Source: Oxalobacteraceae bacterium
Lineage (GTDB): Bacteria; Pseudomonadota; Gammaproteobacteria; Burkholderiales; Burkholderiaceae_D
Length of the DNA: 64,000 bases
Assembly: GCA_947454475.1 (NCBI GenBank)
Contig: CANGLD010000001.1
Location: 1-64,000 of the forward strand
Direction: 5' to 3'
The stretch's first letter is position 1. Each line of letters begins with the position of its first letter. Below, one piece after another: positions 35,902 to 45,798 of this stretch. The notes below the pieces were generated by a model, which made no database searches, was not told where the DNA came from, and saw nothing but the letters and a program-made list of their open reading frames with translations. The position numbers and the translations under genes are program-made.

Positions 35902-36447
35902 ATGTTACTTAGAAAAATATCCATCTTACTGATGATAAGTAGCCTGAGTTTGTTGTCGAGCTGCAGCACGACGATCTCGCCCAATGACTATGCATCAGAA
36001 AAACCCACTTTAGATTTGCAAACTTATTTCAATGGCACTATTGATGCATGGGGCATGTTTCAAGATCGATCCGGCAAAGTAGTCAAACGTTTCACTGTCG
36101 TGATGCGTTGTACTTGGCAAGGTGATGTCGGTACCTTAGATGAGGATTTCACTTACTCAGATGGTAAAAAACAAAAACGCGTATGGACCTTAAAGAAAAT
36201 CGCACCGAATCGTTATGTGGGTAATGCTTCTGATGTTGTAGGTGTAGCAGAAGGCGTGGTCAGTGGTAATGCATTGCGTTGGCAGTATGTCTTAGCTTTA
36301 CCTGTAGATGATCATGTTTACAACATGAACTTTGAAGACTGGATGTTCCAAATGGATGACAAAGTCATGCTGAATCGTGCTGTGATGAGTAAATTTGGTA
36401 TACGGCTAGGCGAAGTCACACTCTCATTTACTAAGCGAGCTGAGTAA
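35902..36447 (+). CDS. DUF3833 family lipoprotein
   Basis: A 181-residue protein with a lipobox LLSSC (LSLLSSC|STT), so probably lipid-anchored. The body matches DUF3833: LDLQTYFNGTIDAWGMFQDRSGKVVKRFTVVMRCTW, LDEDFTYSDGKKQKRVWTLKK, and NMNFEDWMFQMDDKVMLNRAVMSKFGIRLGEVTLSF. I chose ATG 35902, with AAAGG seven bases before it, over the track TTG at 35896. The family occurs in the same light-stress clusters as DUF1365 and Cfa. Function unknown. Confidence 0.88.
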   Translation: MLLRKISILLMISSLSLLSSCSTTISPNDYASEKPTLDLQTYFNGTIDAWGMFQDRSGKVVKRFTVVMRCTWQGDVGTLDEDFTYSDGKKQKRVWTLKKIAPNRYVGNASDVVGVAEGVVSGNALRWQYVLALPVDDHVYNMNFEDWMFQMDDKVMLNRAVMSKFGIRLGEVTLSFTKRAE

Positions 36448-36516
36448 TGCCCACACTATTTCTTAGCTTAGCTTTCTCTCCACAATCACGTTTAGATATT
36501 TCATACAAGGCAGCGC

Positions 36517-37284
36517 ATGAATCCCAAGATTAACTCGTGGAAGAATAAGCGTGTCTGGATTATTGGCGCCTCTTCCGGTATAGGCGCAGAGCTTGCTCTA
36601 CAATTATTAGTACTAGGCGCACGTGTTGCAGTCTCAGCTAGAAATCAATCTGCATTAACCAAGCTTGCGCAACCCTTTGATGCTGCAGTGGTGTTGCCCT
36701 TAGATGTGACAAACGCTGATCAAGTACAAGCAGCAGCAGATCAACTTAAGCAACAATGGCAGGGTATAGATTTAGTTTGTGTCGTGGCTGGTGTCTATAA
36801 TGAAATGCGTGCGGATACTTTTAATTTAGAAGTCGCGAATGCATTAATTGATGTCAACCTGCGCGGTGTGTTTAATTGTCTCGCAGCGACCCTACCTACT
36901 TTGCTTGAACAAAAAAATGGTGGCATCGCTATTGTGTCTTCCGTTGCGGGACTAAGCGGTCTTCCTAAAGCACTGATCTACGGCCCTACCAAAGCAGCAC
37001 TGATTAATTTATGTGAATCCTTGTATATCGATTTGCATTCCAGAGGGAATGCAGTGTATTTAATTAATCCTGGTTTTGTTGCAACCTCTGCTACAGCGAA
37101 TAATGATTTTGCTATGCCTGCATTGATAAGCGCAGAAATCGCCGCCAAAAAAATTATTTTAGGATTTGAACAAGGTGATTTTCATATTCACTTCCCGAAG
37201 CGCTTTACTAACTGGCTAAGACTAGCGCGCTTACTACCTTATGCTTGGTACTTCAAGCTTATACATAAAGTGACTGGATTATGA
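36517..37284 (+). CDS. Short-chain dehydrogenase/reductase
   Basis: A 255-residue SDR with the nucleotide motif WIIGASSGIGAELALQLL (about residues 13-30), the PLDVTN motif, VAGVYNE, and catalytic residues S (SSVAGLSGLPKALIYGPTKAA), Y and K in the YxxxK pattern (YGPTK). The product likely oxidises or reduces a lipid carbonyl with NAD(P). The NTF2-like gene starts at its stop (four-base overlap), so the pair is translationally coupled. Confidence 0.9.
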   Translation: MNPKINSWKNKRVWIIGASSGIGAELALQLLVLGARVAVSARNQSALTKLAQPFDAAVVLPLDVTNADQVQAAADQLKQQWQGIDLVCVVAGVYNEMRADTFNLEVANALIDVNLRGVFNCLAATLPTLLEQKNGGIAIVSSVAGLSGLPKALIYGPTKAALINLCESLYIDLHSRGNAVYLINPGFVATSATANNDFAMPALISAEIAAKKIILGFEQGDFHIHFPKRFTNWLRLARLLPYAWYFKLIHKVTGL

Positions 37285-37712
37285 ACACGTCGCCTCGCCT
37301 AGATAATCTCATTCATTTCTTTGAAAATATTCGCAGAGAAAATATAAAAGATCTGGCAAAAATTTATACCGAAGATGTTTTTTTCAAAGATCCCTTTAAT
37401 GAAGTACATGACATCCAATCTGTGATCGCTATTTTTGATCACATGTTTGACCAACTCGATCAGCCTCGATTTGTGGTGACTACACAGGTGAGTCAAGGCG
37501 ATCAAGCTTTTCTGACTTGGGATTTTTTATTTAAGATGAAGCGCTATAAACGTGAGGAACAATGCATACGTGGCGCTAGTCATATACGATTTGCTGCTGA
37601 TGGCCGCGTTTGCATGCATAGAGATTATTGGGACGCAGCAGAAGAGCTGTATGAAAAACTACCTTTAATAGGCAGTGTTATGCGCGTATTGAAAAAAATG
37701 GCGAACAACTAA
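37281..37712 (+). CDS. NTF2-like (SnoaL-type) protein
   Basis: A 143-residue alpha+beta-barrel protein: LDNLIHFFENIRRENIKDLAKIYTEDVFFKDPFNEVHDIQSVIAIFDHMF and HIRFAADGRVCMHRDYWDAAEELYEKLPLIGSVMRVLKK fit the nuclear-transport-factor-2 fold. Such proteins can be small enzymes or binding proteins; here it shares a coupled operon with a reductase. It ends the rightward cluster, convergent with the PhaM-like gene 11 bases away. Confidence 0.83.
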   Translation: MNTSPRLDNLIHFFENIRRENIKDLAKIYTEDVFFKDPFNEVHDIQSVIAIFDHMFDQLDQPRFVVTTQVSQGDQAFLTWDFLFKMKRYKREEQCIRGASHIRFAADGRVCMHRDYWDAAEELYEKLPLIGSVMRVLKKMANN

Positions 37713-37723
37713 TTTCGAAGAAC

Positions 37724-38389
37724 TTAATCAGGTTTTTTTCTAGCTGTTGTCGTTGTTTTTTTCGCGCCACTGGTAGTCTTGGTACTTGCTTTTTTAGTGC
37801 CACTACTTGTTTTAGGTTTACTTGCTTTTGCTGCAGTAGTTTTCTGCCCTGTAGATTTTCCAGTCGATGAAGTTTCTGCTGATGTTGCCATGGCATTGCC
37901 CACAGCCTGTGAAAACTGATCTTGCACCACACTCCACCATGCAGCAGGATTAGTAAATTGCGCTGCCATATTCCCATTTTCTTCACTCTGCTCTGATTGC
38001 GCTGGCTTTTCAGGTTCTGGATCAGGTGCCGGTTTAGCGTAAGCATAACTAGCAAAAGGTGATTGAAATTCTTGCTTCTCAGGCTCTGGTTCTGGCGTCA
38101 TGGATTTCATGGTTTGCGCAAAATTATCACCCATGGTTTGCAAGGTAGTGAGTGTTGCGCTTTGCATTTCTAACGCTTGTATAGAACTACGCAGCATATT
38201 CATATTTAACTGCAGCCAAGACTCTACGGCCTTTAAGTCTGTTATTTGTTTATTGATTTCTTCTGGCGACATGGAGGGCATGGTCATGCCCGGTACTTTC
38301 ATAGCACCCCACATATTGCGTACAAATTCCATGGTGTCGTTCATGGCATTCATACCAGGTATTTCATTGTTGCCAGATTGTGTAGACAT
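37724..38389 (-). CDS. PhaM-like polyhydroxyalkanoate granule-associated protein
   Basis: A 221-residue protein. The N-terminal half is helical and Met-rich (NDTMEFVRNMWGAMKVPGMTMPSMSPEEINKQITDLKAVESWLQLNMNMLRSSIQALEMQ), as in PhaM. A Glu/Pro stretch follows, then a Lys/Thr/Ser/Ala-rich histone-H1-like C-terminus (KSTGQKTTAAKASKPKTSSGTKK). In Ralstonia eutropha, PhaM tethers PHB granules to the nucleoid and activates PHB synthase; its basic tail binds DNA. A similar role is likely here. The start has AGGGGA nearby. No PHB synthesis gene lies in the window. Confidence 0.82.
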   Translation of the reverse strand: MSTQSGNNEIPGMNAMNDTMEFVRNMWGAMKVPGMTMPSMSPEEINKQITDLKAVESWLQLNMNMLRSSIQALEMQSATLTTLQTMGDNFAQTMKSMTPEPEPEKQEFQSPFASYAYAKPAPDPEPEKPAQSEQSEENGNMAAQFTNPAAWWSVVQDQFSQAVGNAMATSAETSSTGKSTGQKTTAAKASKPKTSSGTKKASTKTTSGAKKTTTTARKKPD

Positions 38390-38602
38390 GTACTTCCCCT
38401 AAAAATAGGCCAGACCAAAAAGCTGGTTTTTCGCTGCCCGCTTCATTGCCAGTTTTTACTTCAATGGGCTAAGCGTAGCAGATCACGCCAATCTGGCAAA
38501 CAAAGTACTAAAAAAATCCGTTTCGCTATAAGACGCACATTTGCTTACTTTCATTTACAGTTCATATTTCAATAAGCTTATTGAACGCATTACACTCTTG
38601 CT

Positions 38603-39748
38603 ATGTCGCCTCGAATAGCCACTCTTACTCCTTACCCCGCTTTACGTCTAAGCTGGGCAGCTGTGGTCATTCTTAGCCTAACGCTACTGTTACATCTGCT
38701 CATGCTGCGATGGGTAGAAGATGAGCTAACCCTGTCTGTATTAACGCCACCAGATGCAGCCCTACTTGATATGGAGTTAGAGCCAACCACCAGTGTGACG
38801 TTATTACGAACACCTGCCCGAACATCCCTCAAACATAAATCGCCTGCTAATAAAAATCTGCCACCACCCTCTGCGACTCCTGAAGAAGCTATTGCAGCCT
38901 CGGACCCGACAACATCAGAGAACACTGCTCAAGCTGAAATCAGTCAAGCTGAGGCTACAGCTCCGGCAACAGCAGCTCCCCAAAATACCATTGACTCAGC
39001 CAACTCAGAAACAGCAACGGCTAACGCAGTACCTGAAGGCCAAGGTCTACCGCCACCGGTAGCAGCTTCTACTATTTTTACCAAGGTTAGTCTGCCACCT
39101 GCTGCAAATCTTAGCTATAGCGTGACTGCTGCCAGAGAAGGACGTAAGGTAGAAGGGCGCGGCACAATCAACTGGCAACCGAATGGTGAAACGTATTCCA
39201 TCTCTGGTGATGCTGGTATTATTTTTTTCACAGTACTCACTTATAAAAGTAGTGGCAGTGTCGATCTGTCTGGCATCTCACCAGAATTGTATGTAGAAAA
39301 ACGATTCGGCAAATCAGAAACGAATACGCATTTTCATCGTGAACGTAAAACGATAAGCTTTTCAGCTTCCACGAATAGTTATCCGACCTCAGGTGGCGAA
39401 CAAGATCGCGCCAGTGTGATTTGGCAAATTGCTGCTATGGGACGAGGCGATAGTGATAAATTCATACCTGGCTTACATTTCGGTATGCTCATAGCTGGTA
39501 CACGTTCAGCTGCTGTTTGGCGTGTCGTCGTGAACGGCAAAGAATCTCTACAACTTGCGGGCGAAACTTTGCAAGCTTGGCATTTAACTATTATGCCCGC
39601 CGAACAAAGTCAGGAATTACAATTTGAATTATGGCTAGCGCCACAAAAAGAATGGTATCCCGTTAAGCTCGTTTATTCAGACAAGAAAAGTGGTTATTTG
39701 GAATTAGTATTAAACAAACTCGAACAAAAGCTTACAAGCACGCGTTAA
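38603..39748 (+). CDS. DUF3108 protein with TonB-like membrane anchor
   Basis: A 381-residue protein. The N-terminus has one membrane helix (LSWAAVVILSLTLLLHLLMLRWV), then a Pro/Ala/Thr-rich linker of about 100 residues. The C-terminal half is a DUF3108 domain: LSYSVTAAREGRKVEGRGTINWQPNGETYSISGDAGI and YVEKRFGKSETNTHFHRERKTISFSAS. The helix-plus-Pro-rich stalk resembles a TonB-like protein holding a periplasmic domain away from the membrane. A second DUF3108 gene follows 25 bases later. Function unknown; envelope-associated by layout. Confidence 0.83.
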   Translation: MSPRIATLTPYPALRLSWAAVVILSLTLLLHLLMLRWVEDELTLSVLTPPDAALLDMELEPTTSVTLLRTPARTSLKHKSPANKNLPPPSATPEEAIAASDPTTSENTAQAEISQAEATAPATAAPQNTIDSANSETATANAVPEGQGLPPPVAASTIFTKVSLPPAANLSYSVTAAREGRKVEGRGTINWQPNGETYSISGDAGIIFFTVLTYKSSGSVDLSGISPELYVEKRFGKSETNTHFHRERKTISFSASTNSYPTSGGEQDRASVIWQIAAMGRGDSDKFIPGLHFGMLIAGTRSAAVWRVVVNGKESLQLAGETLQAWHLTIMPAEQSQELQFELWLAPQKEWYPVKLVYSDKKSGYLELVLNKLEQKLTSTR

Positions 39749-39773
39749 TTTTTTATTCACTTATGAGTATTGT

Positions 39774-40529
39774 ATGAATTCTTCACTCGTTTTTTTCAAA
39801 CAAATTAAGCTAGTTATCTTATTTGCCTTAACATTTAGTTTTTGCTTTGCTACGCAAGCAGCAGAAAACAAAATCAAACTCAACTATCCGCCAACAGCAA
39901 AATTATTTTATTTTATTCGTGCTGATATCAAAGGCTTGAATATTGAAGGCGCAGGATTAATTGATTGGGATAAGGCTGGCGATAAATACCATATCAACTC
40001 TGAGACTAGAACTGCATTAACTGGCGTCTTAGTTGCTGAAAAAAGTGAAGGCTTGATCGATAACACTGGATTAGCGCCAGAAATTTTTTCAATTAAGCGT
40101 TTTCGTAAAGAACTGATTACAACACGCTTAGATAGAAAAAATCATCAAATTAATTATCAAGGCAATGCAAACCCTCAATCTTTACTAGGCACGGAACAAG
40201 ACAGATTAAGTGTCTTATGGCAGTTACTCTGTCTTGCCCGTTCAACACCGAATAAATTTTCTGCAGGCTCAAAACATAAATTTACAGTGATAGGCACTCA
40301 AGATAGTGAGCCTTGGATATTTGAAGTTAAAAACCCGCAACGTATACAAACCGGCTTAGGCGAAGTTGACGCACTACAAATCACGCGCCTGCCATCAGAA
40401 AATCCTGATGCACAAGGCATGGAAATTTGGCTTGCGCCTTCTTTAGATTGGTATCCTGTACAAATTCGACTCTCTGAAAAAAATGGTGACTACATAGAAC
40501 AGTCATTAGAAAAAATAGAAAAGAAATGA
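39774..40529 (+). CDS. Exported DUF3108 protein
   Basis: A 251-residue protein with a signal peptide ([16 protein letters not shown]) and one DUF3108 domain. Like its neighbour it has [52 protein letters not shown] and [16 protein letters not shown]. It lacks the stalk, so it is a short secreted paralogue. It overlaps queC by four bases. The pair of DUF3108 genes looks like a local duplication. Confidence 0.85.
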   Translation: MNSSLVFFKQIKLVILFALTFSFCFATQAAENKIKLNYPPTAKLFYFIRADIKGLNIEGAGLIDWDKAGDKYHINSETRTALTGVLVAEKSEGLIDNTGLAPEIFSIKRFRKELITTRLDRKNHQINYQGNANPQSLLGTEQDRLSVLWQLLCLARSTPNKFSAGSKHKFTVIGTQDSEPWIFEVKNPQRIQTGLGEVDALQITRLPSENPDAQGMEIWLAPSLDWYPVQIRLSEKNGDYIEQSLEKIEKK

Positions 40530-41224
40530 TGAACTCAGCACTGGTTTTATTTTCAGGCGGCCAAGATTCCACAACTTGTTTAGCCTGGGCACTCAATCGT
40601 TATGATCATGTTGAAACCCTAGGGTTTGATTATGGTCAGCGCCATGCTATCGAGTTAACGATGCGACCGCAGTTATTAGACAGCTTACGTGGCATGCGCC
40701 CTGATTGGAAAAATAAATTAGGCGATGATCACATGCTAGATCTATCACTACTAGCAGCCATCTCCGATACTGCATTAACTCGCGATGTCGTCATTAGCAT
40801 GCAAGAGAATGGTTTACCGAATACTTTTGTACCTGGCCGTAATTTATTATTTCTCACTAGTGCTGCTGCTTTAGCTTATCGACGCGGTATCAGCGATTTA
40901 GTAGGCGGTATGTGTGAAACCGATTATTCAGGCTACCCCGATTGTCGCGATGAAACCTTACGCAGCTTAGAACAAGCCATCAATTTAGGTATGGCGACCA
41001 AGCTAACTATACAAACGCCACTTATGTGGCTGAATAAAGCACAGAGCTGGGAATTGGCTGCAACACTAGGCGGTAAGGCATTGGTCGAATTAATTCGCAC
41101 CGATACACACACATGCTATCTGGGTGAGCGCGGTGTTTTACATGCATGGGGGCATGGTTGCGGTACTTGCCCCGCGTGCGAATTACGCGCACGCGGCTAT
41201 ACAGATTATTTAGCTACAAAATAA
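40526..41224 (+). CDS. queC: 7-cyano-7-deazaguanine synthase QueC
   Basis: QueC converts 7-carboxy-7-deazaguanine to preQ0 with ammonia and ATP, on the path to queuosine in tRNA. The 232-residue protein has the PP-loop [15 protein letters not shown] near residues 8-20, the [12 protein letters not shown] motif, [13 protein letters not shown] and [16 protein letters not shown]. The zinc cysteines occur as CYLGERG and [16 protein letters not shown]. It overlaps the DUF3108 gene upstream, so the start is ATG 40526 or 40529. No other queuosine genes are in the window. Confidence 0.96.
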   Translation: MMNSALVLFSGGQDSTTCLAWALNRYDHVETLGFDYGQRHAIELTMRPQLLDSLRGMRPDWKNKLGDDHMLDLSLLAAISDTALTRDVVISMQENGLPNTFVPGRNLLFLTSAAALAYRRGISDLVGGMCETDYSGYPDCRDETLRSLEQAINLGMATKLTIQTPLMWLNKAQSWELAATLGGKALVELIRTDTHTCYLGERGVLHAWGHGCGTCPACELRARGYTDYLATK

Positions 41225-41252
41225 AAACTCAACTACGCTAACCTAGCTGCGC

Positions 41253-44200
41253 TTAAGCAGCATGCTTACCTTGATCATCGCTGCCAAATTTTTGTAATGA
41301 CAGACTTGCTAGCAAATCCTTTTCTTTTTGTTTTGCTGCATGCAGATGTCTTTCTTTAACATGACCATAGCCACGTATCTCTTCAGGAATACTAGCGATA
41401 GCTATGATCTGCTGGTAATTATTTGCAGTTAAGTTAGGCAGCAAGGACATTATCTGTGCTTTATATTGCAGTATCAATGCACGTTCAGTCTTGCGTTCTT
41501 CGGTATAACCAAATGGATCAAGAAAACTGCCACGCAAAAACCGTAGGCTGGCTAGTATAGGAAAAACTTTTCCTACCCATGACCCAAATTCACGTTTAAT
41601 TAAATGCCCTTGTGCATCATGCTTAGATAACAAAGGTGGAGCTAAATGATATTTAATGGCGTAGTCGCCTTCAAATATAGTGGCAATTTTTTCTTTAAAG
41701 CGGCCATTTGAATGTAGACGTGCCACTTCATATTCATCTTTGTAAGCCATAAGTTTGAATAAATATTTTGCGACAGCTGTTGTCAGTTTTAATCCAGAAC
41801 TTCCTTCATGCAGCTTTTCTTCTGCTGCCTTTATCTGATTAACAAAATCTTCATAGCTTTTTGCATAAGCTTGGTTTTGATAAGCGCGTAAAAATGCACT
41901 ACGCTGCGCTACAACTTCTTCCAAGCTAGGCGTACGTTTAAATGTAATCACTTGCCCTGGTGCGATCACACTTAATTCTTTTTCCACGGCTGCTAAATCA
42001 TGGGCTGCCAGACGACCCCAAGCAAATGATTGCTGATTAAATTCTATAGACACGCCATTTAACGCTATTGATTGTAATATCGCAGCTTCTGATAAAGGCA
42101 CCCATCCTTGTTGCCATGCATAACCCAACATAAACATATTTGTAGCTATTGCATCACCCATGAGTGCGGTTGCAATTTTTCCTGCATCTATAGCTGCGAC
42201 AGCTTCTGCTCCACACGCTGTACGGATTTTTTCTACTGCACCTGCATCAGGATATTTCCAGTCTGGATTTTTTACAAAAGCTGCTGTTGGTGCAAGCGTA
42301 GAATTCAATGCTGCATGAGTGCGTTGATTACCCATACGTGACAGAGCATCTTTGCTTGCAGCGACAATCACATCACAACCTATGACGAGATCCGCTGCGC
42401 CAGTACCGACTCGCGTAGCATGTATCTGCTCAGGTGCATCAGCTAGTCGGACATGCGACATCACTGGCCCACCTTTTTGCGCTAAGCCACTCATGTCTAA
42501 GACTGTACAAGCTTTACCTTGTACATGCGCAGCCATAGCAAGAATTTGACCTACTGTGACCACACCTGTTCCCCCTATGCCTGTCACTAGCACGCCATAC
42601 GGTTGCGCTGTTGATGGCAATTGCGGAGTGGGTAGTGTTGCAGCACGTTCTAGCGCTGATATTTTTTTACCTGTTACATCAGCTAATGCGGCTTTCTTAG
42701 GTTTGCGTAGCTGACCACCTTCTACGGTAACAAAGCTAGGACAAAAACCTGTGACGCAAGAAAAATCTTTATTACAACTAGACTGATTAATTTCGCGCTT
42801 ACGTCCAAAATCTGTTTCTAATGGCTCTATAGATAAACAATTAGATTGCACACCACAATCACCACAACCTTCACATACAGCTTCATTAATCACGGTGCGT
42901 TTTGCTGGATCAGGATATTCATTGCGTTTACGACGACGTCTTTTTTCAGAAGCACATGTCTGGTCGTAAATCATGGCGGAAACACCTTTTACTTCACGTA
43001 GTTCGCGTTGCACTGCATCGAGCTCACTGCGATGACGTATCGTGACGCCGGGCGCCCAATTGGTATGCTCAGGATATTTATCTGGTTCATCTGTCACCAC
43101 GATGATTGGATGCACACCTTCTGCTGCCACTTGACGTGAAATAGTCGCGGGATCTAAAGGGCCATCATGATGCTGCCCACCTGTCATAGCGACTGCATCA
43201 TTAAATAAAATTTTATAGGTCATATTGACCTTTGCCGAGACAGCGGCACGAATGGCTAATAAGCCTGAATGAAAATAAGTGCCATCACCTATATTGGCAA
43301 ACACATGTTGTTCAGACGTGAAGGGCGCTTGACCTATCCATGTAGTTCCTTCTGCACCCATATGGGTAAAAGTGGTAGTAGATCTATCCATCCACAAGGC
43401 CATGTAATGACAACCTATACCGGCTAAAGCACGACTACCCTCTGGAACTTTAGTGGATGTGTTGTGTGGACAGCCCGAGCAAAAGTGCGGAATACGATCG
43501 GTTTGTGTATCAGGCTTGCTCGTGACTTTTAATACAGATTCACGCGCTTCAAGAAAAGCGATGCGCTCATTCACCCGTTTTTCTATAGGATGACCAACAT
43601 AATATTTTGCAATACGCGCAGCGATGGCACGCGCTATTTGTGTGGGATTAAGTTCATACGTGCCGGGCAATAACCAATCACCATGACCTTCACGACGGAC
43701 GTTGCTCCACTCTCCCGTGTCATCAAATTTTCCAACTACACGAGGACGCACATCATCACGCCAGTTATATAACTCTTCTTTTAATTGATACTCGAGTAGC
43801 TGACGTTTTTCTTCTACCACCAACACTTCTTCTAAGCCTTGCGCAAACTCTCGTACACCTGTTGCTTCTAAAGGCCACGTCATACCAACTTTATATAAAC
43901 GCAGGCCTATGTCACGCGCAACACTTTCATCTATTCCTAAATCTTCTAAAGCTTGTCGTGTATCGAGATAAGACTTACCAGCGGTAAGTATGCCAAAGCG
44001 GGCGTTAGGACTATCCCAAATTAATCGATCAATTTTATTTGCACGCACATAAGCTAGTGCTGCATACCATTTATGATTAACCAGTCGTTCTTCTTGATCC
44101 AACACGGCATCAGGCCAACGTATATTTAAACCACCCTGTGGCATAGCAAAATCATCGGGCAAAATAATATTTACACGATTAGGGTTGATATCAACGGTAG

Positions 44201-44858
44201 CACCTGATTCCACAATATCGGTGACACATTTAAGCGCTACCCACAAACCGGTATAGCGGCTCATAGCCCAACCGTGTAATCCGTAGTCTAAATATTCTTG
44301 TACAGATGATGGATAAAAAACCGGTATGCCACATGCTTTAAGTATGTGTTCACTTTGATGTGCATTGGTAGAGGATTTTGCTGCATGATCATCCCCTGCT
44401 AACACTAATACACCGCCATGGGGAGCAGTGCCTGCTCCGTTAGCATGTTTAAACACATCGCCTGATCGATCTACACCAGGCCCTTTGCCATACCAAATAG
44501 AAAATACGCCGTCGTACTGTGCGCCTGGAAACAGATTAACTTGCTGTGTGCCCCATACACTCGTCGCAGCTAGATCTTCATTCACACCCGGTACAAATTT
44601 CACATGATGTGCATCGAGATATTTTTTTGCCTTCATGGCAGTCTGATCCACACTGCCTAAAGGTGAACCACGATAACCAGTGATAAAGCCTGCTGTATTT
44701 AAGCCAGCGGCCATATCACGCTGTCTTTGCATCATAGGCAAGCGTATTAATGCCTGCGTTCCGGTCAAAAATACACGGCCATGATCTTTAGTGTATTTAT
44801 CGTCGAGAGAAATCGCATCTGCAAGTTGATCTTGCTGTTTCTCCATGGGTGCGTTCAT
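41253..44858 (-). CDS. Indolepyruvate ferredoxin oxidoreductase, fused alpha-beta type
   Basis: A TPP-dependent enzyme that decarboxylates aryl pyruvates (indolepyruvate and related keto acids) to acyl-CoA, passing electrons to ferredoxin. The 1201-residue fusion has an N-terminal pyruvate-binding region (FITGYRGSPLGSVDQ) and a TPP domain with CSGCPHNTSTKVPEGSRALAGIGCHYMALWMDRST, IGDGTYFHSG and FNDAVAMTGGQHHDG. A 4Fe-4S motif follows at about residue 650 (CEGCGDCGVQSNCLSIEP). The gamma-type domain starts GVLVTGIGGTGVVTVGQILAMAAHVQGK, and a long C-terminal region follows. The start has AAGGACGG upstream. Confidence 0.93.
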   Translation of the reverse strand: MNAPMEKQQDQLADAISLDDKYTKDHGRVFLTGTQALIRLPMMQRQRDMAAGLNTAGFITGYRGSPLGSVDQTAMKAKKYLDAHHVKFVPGVNEDLAATSVWGTQQVNLFPGAQYDGVFSIWYGKGPGVDRSGDVFKHANGAGTAPHGGVLVLAGDDHAAKSSTNAHQSEHILKACGIPVFYPSSVQEYLDYGLHGWAMSRYTGLWVALKCVTDIVESGATVDINPNRVNIILPDDFAMPQGGLNIRWPDAVLDQEERLVNHKWYAALAYVRANKIDRLIWDSPNARFGILTAGKSYLDTRQALEDLGIDESVARDIGLRLYKVGMTWPLEATGVREFAQGLEEVLVVEEKRQLLEYQLKEELYNWRDDVRPRVVGKFDDTGEWSNVRREGHGDWLLPGTYELNPTQIARAIAARIAKYYVGHPIEKRVNERIAFLEARESVLKVTSKPDTQTDRIPHFCSGCPHNTSTKVPEGSRALAGIGCHYMALWMDRSTTTFTHMGAEGTTWIGQAPFTSEQHVFANIGDGTYFHSGLLAIRAAVSAKVNMTYKILFNDAVAMTGGQHHDGPLDPATISRQVAAEGVHPIIVVTDEPDKYPEHTNWAPGVTIRHRSELDAVQRELREVKGVSAMIYDQTCASEKRRRRKRNEYPDPAKRTVINEAVCEGCGDCGVQSNCLSIEPLETDFGRKREINQSSCNKDFSCVTGFCPSFVTVEGGQLRKPKKAALADVTGKKISALERAATLPTPQLPSTAQPYGVLVTGIGGTGVVTVGQILAMAAHVQGKACTVLDMSGLAQKGGPVMSHVRLADAPEQIHATRVGTGAADLVIGCDVIVAASKDALSRMGNQRTHAALNSTLAPTAAFVKNPDWKYPDAGAVEKIRTACGAEAVAAIDAGKIATALMGDAIATNMFMLGYAWQQGWVPLSEAAILQSIALNGVSIEFNQQSFAWGRLAAHDLAAVEKELSVIAPGQVITFKRTPSLEEVVAQRSAFLRAYQNQAYAKSYEDFVNQIKAAEEKLHEGSSGLKLTTAVAKYLFKLMAYKDEYEVARLHSNGRFKEKIATIFEGDYAIKYHLAPPLLSKHDAQGHLIKREFGSWVGKVFPILASLRFLRGSFLDPFGYTEERKTERALILQYKAQIMSLLPNLTANNYQQIIAIASIPEEIRGYGHVKERHLHAAKQKEKDLLASLSLQKFGSDDQGKHAA

Positions 44859-45298
44859 GACCGTCCTTGTATTGGGTTACTAGCTAATTGCAGTATAGGC
44901 AGGGTATGCGCCCGCGACAAATCAAAAATATTCATGCTTATACATTAAGAATTGTAGTGCATGAAAGGGGATTCAACTTGCAGCTCGTTCTATTCTGGCG
45001 ACCATTATTTTCAGCCAAATTCAGGTGTTTTGGCGATTTACCCTTTCATAAGTGGCACTTAATATCTACTAACTGTGAGGAATCCTCGTTATTTATGTAA
45101 ATACCATGTTCCACCTCACGAAACCCCTCACTAGATAGGGTTAAGGTGATTTGCTCTCAGATTACGACTGCATTACGGAATGCGCTGTGAAGTCACACAG
45201 CAGGTTTCTGTAACTAGAAGTAATTCGGGCGCTGTTACTCACCTTATTCAGCAAATAATGTTTTGGGATTTTTTTAATCATTTTTTAGAAAGAGCTTT
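44859..45298. other. Intergenic stretch with no supported gene
   Basis: 440 bases between the divergent oxidoreductase and EF-hand genes. The only track ORF here (44888-45100) has no family motif, no ribosome site and an odd composition, so it is not called. AT-rich stretches near 45240-45290 could carry the EF-hand promoter, but no clear -35/-10 pair was found. No tRNA, repeat or strong hairpin was seen apart from an 11-base palindrome GAGGAATCCTC near 45078. Confidence 0.6.
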
Positions 45299-45769
45299 AT
45301 GAAAATGCATCAATTAGTCTTACTCACAGGTTTAGCCATTTCTGCCTTTGCACATGCTAATCATCATGAAGGCCATACTAAGCACGATGGTGATATGCGC
45401 GATGGTGGCATGCATCCCCTGTTTAGTCAGTTTGATAAAGACAAAGATGGAAAAATCAGTCAGGTAGAACTCAAAGAAGGTATGGATAAATTATTTACGG
45501 ATATCGATACCAACAAAGATGGCTTTATTACTAAAGACGAAATGCAAGCGCATCACAAGTTGATGCATGAAAAATATCAAGGTGCAATGCAAGAGCATTG
45601 GAAGCTGGCGGATAAAGATGGCGATGGCTTGCTAAGTAAGGCTGAAGCAGAAAGTGGTGATATGCCGCGCTTAGTAAAAGATTTCGACAAACTCGATAAA
45701 AACAAAGATGGCAAACTCAGCCATGAAGAAATTGAAGAGGGTATGAAAAAAAGACACAAGTCACATTAA
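45299..45769 (+). CDS. Exported EF-hand protein with four calcium loops
   Basis: A 156-residue protein with a signal peptide ending AFAHA|NHHEGHTKHDGDM, so probably periplasmic or secreted. Four 12-residue EF-hand loops can be read: DKDKDGKISQVE, DTNKDGFITKDE, DKDGDGLLSKAE and DKNKDGKLSHEE, each with acidic residues at positions 1, 3, 5 and 12. The mature N-terminus is His-rich and may bind a metal. This is a two-pair calmodulin-like layout. The ribosome site AGAAAGAG is before the start. It is monocistronic with its own terminator; the role is unknown, perhaps calcium sensing or buffering. Confidence 0.9.
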   Translation: MKMHQLVLLTGLAISAFAHANHHEGHTKHDGDMRDGGMHPLFSQFDKDKDGKISQVELKEGMDKLFTDIDTNKDGFITKDEMQAHHKLMHEKYQGAMQEHWKLADKDGDGLLSKAEAESGDMPRLVKDFDKLDKNKDGKLSHEEIEEGMKKRHKSH

Positions 45770-45798
45770 TTTTTATTACACGCTGTTTTGCGTGTGCC

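Noticed and set aside
44888-45100. 70-residue + strand ORF between the oxidoreductase and EF-hand genes
   Set aside because: No ribosome site, no recognisable motif, odd composition; treated as chance.
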